Part shown: in pieces, positions 7,167-8,412 of the stretch
How positions within the stretch are numbered: the stretch's first letter is position 1
Layout: each line of letters begins with the position of its first letter
Assembly: GCA_937900575.1 (NCBI GenBank)
Contig: CALCEI010000008.1
Span: forward strand, 1 to 8,412
Direction: 5' to 3'
Source: an uncultured Clostridia bacterium
Lineage (GTDB): Bacteria; Bacillota; Clostridia; Christensenellales; UBA1242
Length of the DNA stretch: 8,412 nt
Position numbers and translations under genes: made by a program
The notes under the pieces: model-generated
Told to the model about the DNA's origin: nothing
The model's input: the letters and a program-made list of their open reading frames with translations, nothing else
Databases searched by the model: none

Positions 7167-7195
7167 ATTTTAGCATAAAATATGCGTTAAGTAAA
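7167..7195 (-). promoter_or_regulatory. Predicted sigma-A promoter of the HicB-family unit
   Basis: Minus-strand TTTACT (7190-7195) and TAAAAT (7167-7172) are spaced by 17 bases, with expected transcription start about 7160, giving a short leader before ATG 7143. The spacer holds a perfect inverted repeat (listed separately), suggesting control of this promoter by a bound repressor. Confidence 0.65.
7173..7185. repeat. Inverted repeat in the promoter spacer, candidate operator
   Basis: GCATA-AAA-TATGC is a perfect 5-3-5 inverted repeat directly abutting the -10 hexamer and lying wholly between -35 and -10. Its place is where a bound dimer would block RNA polymerase. HicB antitoxins classically autorepress, but this HicB lacks an obvious DNA-binding tail, so the binding protein is unknown. 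The site is a single copy. Confidence 0.45.
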
Positions 7196-7226
7196 ACAAT
7201 TTTTTATTTAAACACAAAATTAAAAT

Positions 7227-7254
7227 AAAAAAACTTCCGTATAAAACGGAAGTT
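7227..7254 (-). terminator. Terminator of the 80-residue gene
   Basis: A perfect 9-bp stem (7232-7240 with 7246-7254) with loop ATAAA is followed on the minus strand by a U run (7233-7227). It begins 11 bases after the stop codon of the 80-residue gene. Confidence 0.9.
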
Positions 7255-7265
7255 GTTTAAACAAA

Positions 7266-7508
7266 TTAACAGCCCAAACCTTGACTTTGTTCTGCAATGA
7301 AGGCACCTTTTAAATTATAATTATCTGTATATTCTTTTACACATTTTGCCACTGCATTTTTAAAATTTGCTCTGGCCTCTTTCAATTTTTCAGATGTAAC
7401 AATGCTTTCATTCTTTGGAGTTGCAATTGTAGTCATATCTTTAGCCAAGTTTAATCTTTCTTTTTCAAATGTTGCTTTGGCCTGTACTAATGTTTTTGCA
7501 TTTATCAT
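7266..7508 (-). CDS. Unrecognised 80-residue protein downstream of rpoC
   Basis: No family is recognised. The start is ATG 7508, preceded at 6 bases by a perfect AGGAGG (7515-7520); a longer frame to 7547 would run back through the promoter's -10 and is rejected. The product (MINAKTLVQAKATFEKERLN...) is charged and mostly helix-forming over residues 3-25 and 38-62, probably a short coiled-coil or helical hairpin. It has no signal peptide or membrane segment and ends in a Gln/Gly tail with a last-residue Cys (QSQGLGC). It has its own promoter and terminator, so it is an independent single-gene unit. The clean expression signals and the intact frame make it a real gene. Function unknown. Confidence 0.75.
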   Translation of the reverse strand: MINAKTLVQAKATFEKERLNLAKDMTTIATPKNESIVTSEKLKEARANFKNAVAKCVKEYTDNYNLKGAFIAEQSQGLGC

Positions 7509-7514
7509 ATTGTT

Positions 7515-7520
7515 CCTCCT
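7515..7520 (-). promoter_or_regulatory. Perfect Shine-Dalgarno site of the 80-residue gene
   Basis: AGGAGG on the minus strand with a 6-base spacer to ATG 7508 decides the start and predicts efficient translation. Confidence 0.85.
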
Positions 7521-7535
7521 ATTTTTTACGCTCTT

Positions 7536-7564
7536 ATAATACCACACTTTTATTGATTTGTAAA
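7536..7564 (-). promoter_or_regulatory. Extended -10 promoter of the 80-residue gene
   Basis: Minus-strand TTTACA (7559-7564), a 17-base spacer and TATTAT (7536-7541) preceded by TGG, i.e. an extended -10 TGn element. Transcription would start near 7529, giving a leader of about 20 bases that carries the AGGAGG. Confidence 0.72.
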
Positions 7565-7567
7565 TAC

Positions 7568-7605
7568 TTTTTTCAAAAATTTTTTAATATTTTTTTAATA
7601 TTTTT
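7568..7605 (-). promoter_or_regulatory. Phased A-tracts upstream of the -35, candidate UP element or curved DNA
   Basis: Read on the minus strand, four A-tracts (plus-strand T runs at 7568-7573, 7580-7585, 7590-7596 and 7601-7605) have centres 12, 10.5 and 10 bases apart, close to one helical turn, starting just upstream of the -35. Such tracts bend DNA and can bind the RNA polymerase alpha C-terminal domain. The rest of the gap to 7715 holds a further T-rich low-complexity stretch (7672-7706) with tracts about 8 bases apart and no gene. Confidence 0.45.
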
Positions 7606-7715
7606 AAGTGCCTGTTTTGGCCTTGTTTTAGCAGTAAAAACAGAATTTTACATTTATTTACTTTTAAAATATTTTTAATTTTTTTAATTTTTATTTTTTA
7701 ATTTTTATTACAAAC

Positions 7716-7743
7716 AAAAAAGTTCCCAAACGGGAACTTTTTT
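7716..7743 (-). terminator. Terminator of rpoC
   Basis: A perfect 12-bp stem (7716-7727 with 7732-7743) with a 4-base loop has a GTTCCC/GGGAAC core and A/T ends, giving a U-run on either strand. It directly abuts the rpoC stop codon (7744-7746). Confidence 0.92.
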
Positions 7744-8412
7744 CTATTCTTCATCAATGTCTTCAAACTTGATGTCTACTTCTGCTGATGGAGCAAAAGA
7801 TTCACTCTCTTTAACTTGTTTTGGAAGGATATTCTTATAAGCAGGAGCACCTGTACCAGCAGGAATCATCTTACCAATAATAATATTTTCTTTCAAACCG
7901 GCTAAGTGGTCAACTTTACCCTTCAAAGCAGCTTCTGTAAGCACATTGCTTGATTCTTGGAATGATGCAGCAGACAAGAAACTTTCTGTTGTCAAACTTG
8001 CTTTTGTTATACCTTGCAACTCACGTTTTGCAGAGGCAGGAATGCCACCTTCTTGCAATGCTTTTGCATTTGCCTTTTCGTAAGTGTTAATATCAACAAT
8101 ATCGCCTGGCAACAAGTCTGTATCGCCTGCATTTTCAATTTTTACCTTTCTTAACATTTGACGAATGATAATTTCCAAGTGTTTTGCGTTGATGGAAACG
8201 GCTTGTCCCTTATAAACTTGCAAAACTTCATTAAGCAAGTATTCTTGAACGGCCTTTACACCACGTGTACGCAAAACGTCTTTTGGATTTAATGGACCTT
8301 CAGTTAAAGCAGTACCAGCTGTGATTGTATCTCCAGCTGCAACTTTGATTGTAGAGCCATAAGGTAAAATGTAACTTTCTTCTGTTGTTCCTTTTACAAC
8401 AACTTCAAAGCG
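7744..8412 (-). CDS. rpoC: DNA-directed RNA polymerase subunit beta', C-terminal 222 residues (partial)
   Basis: RpoC is the beta' subunit of the core RNA polymerase; this segment belongs to its C-terminal region around the jaw/clamp. The frame is open to the window edge, so the gene continues beyond it; a TTG at 8274 is not a start. Diagnostic segments are VKAVQEYLLNEVLQVYKGQ (residues about 52-70 of the fragment), RQMLRKVKI (84-92), the almost universal GITKASLTTESFLSAASFQE (134-153), then VLTEAALKGKVDHLAGLKEN and IIIGKMIPAGTG (157-188). The tail after AYKNILPK is acidic (ending FEDIDEE), as in many Bacillota. The gene ends with a strong terminator, so the smaller genes to its left are not read from the rpo operon. 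Confidence 0.96.
   Translation of the reverse strand, partial: RFEVVVKGTTEESYILPYGSTIKVAAGDTITAGTALTEGPLNPKDVLRTRGVKAVQEYLLNEVLQVYKGQAVSINAKHLEIIIRQMLRKVKIENAGDTDLLPGDIVDINTYEKANAKALQEGGIPASAKRELQGITKASLTTESFLSAASFQESSNVLTEAALKGKVDHLAGLKENIIIGKMIPAGTGAPAYKNILPKQVKESESFAPSAEVDIKFEDIDEE

Noticed and set aside
7744..8274. RpoC fragment starting at TTG 8274
   Set aside because: The frame continues to the window edge with RpoC sequence (PLNPKDVLRTRGVKAVQ); TTG 8274 is an ordinary Leu codon.
1..8412. CRISPR array, tRNA, riboswitch or transposase
   Set aside because: No regularly spaced direct repeats, no cloverleaf-like or riboswitch-like leader and no transposase-like protein were seen on either strand.

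Overview
The window looks like AT-rich DNA of a low-GC Gram-positive bacterium, probably an uncultured member of the Bacillota (Clostridia-like). The signs are strong GGAGG-type ribosome binding sites, compact hairpin plus T-run terminators, a clostridial-style solute-binding-protein fragment, and typical RpoC and UvrB sequences. The genus cannot be fixed from the sequence alone. Codon use is compatible with the standard bacterial code; no RNA gene, CRISPR array or insertion sequence is visible.

Layout. Positions 1-238 (+) carry part of an ABC-transporter solute-binding protein. At about 238 the reading frame runs without a stop into the C-terminal half of an unrelated glycosyltransferase-like protein (to 724), closed by a good terminator. 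The next gene (863-2437, +) starts as a phage late-transcription sigma factor (T4 gp55-like) and at about 1125-1139 changes in frame into the C-terminal two thirds of UvrB. So a block of about 0.9 kb, with one partial gene at each end and phage character at least on its right half, sits between two unrelated bacterial gene pieces. This is the oddest thing in the window. A chimeric assembly is the simplest explanation, a real recombination the more exciting one.

From about 1139 rightward the sequence reads as a normal chromosome. The UvrB end meets a large minus-strand gene over a shared bidirectional terminator (2442-2471). All remaining genes are on the minus strand, in separate transcription units. 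From right to left they are: the C-terminus of rpoC (7744 to the window edge); an 80-residue unknown protein with its own extended -10 promoter and phased A-tracts; a two-gene unit of a HicB-family protein and an unrecognised 175-residue protein, whose promoter contains a perfect inverted repeat; and a 1211-residue secreted, membrane-anchored protein with Ig-like repeats. Each unit has a hairpin terminator.

Functionally these are mostly independent neighbours: transcription (RpoC), DNA repair (UvrB, here lacking its ATP-binding N-terminus), a cell-surface protein, and a small HicB-associated pair that is the best candidate for an undescribed two-gene module.
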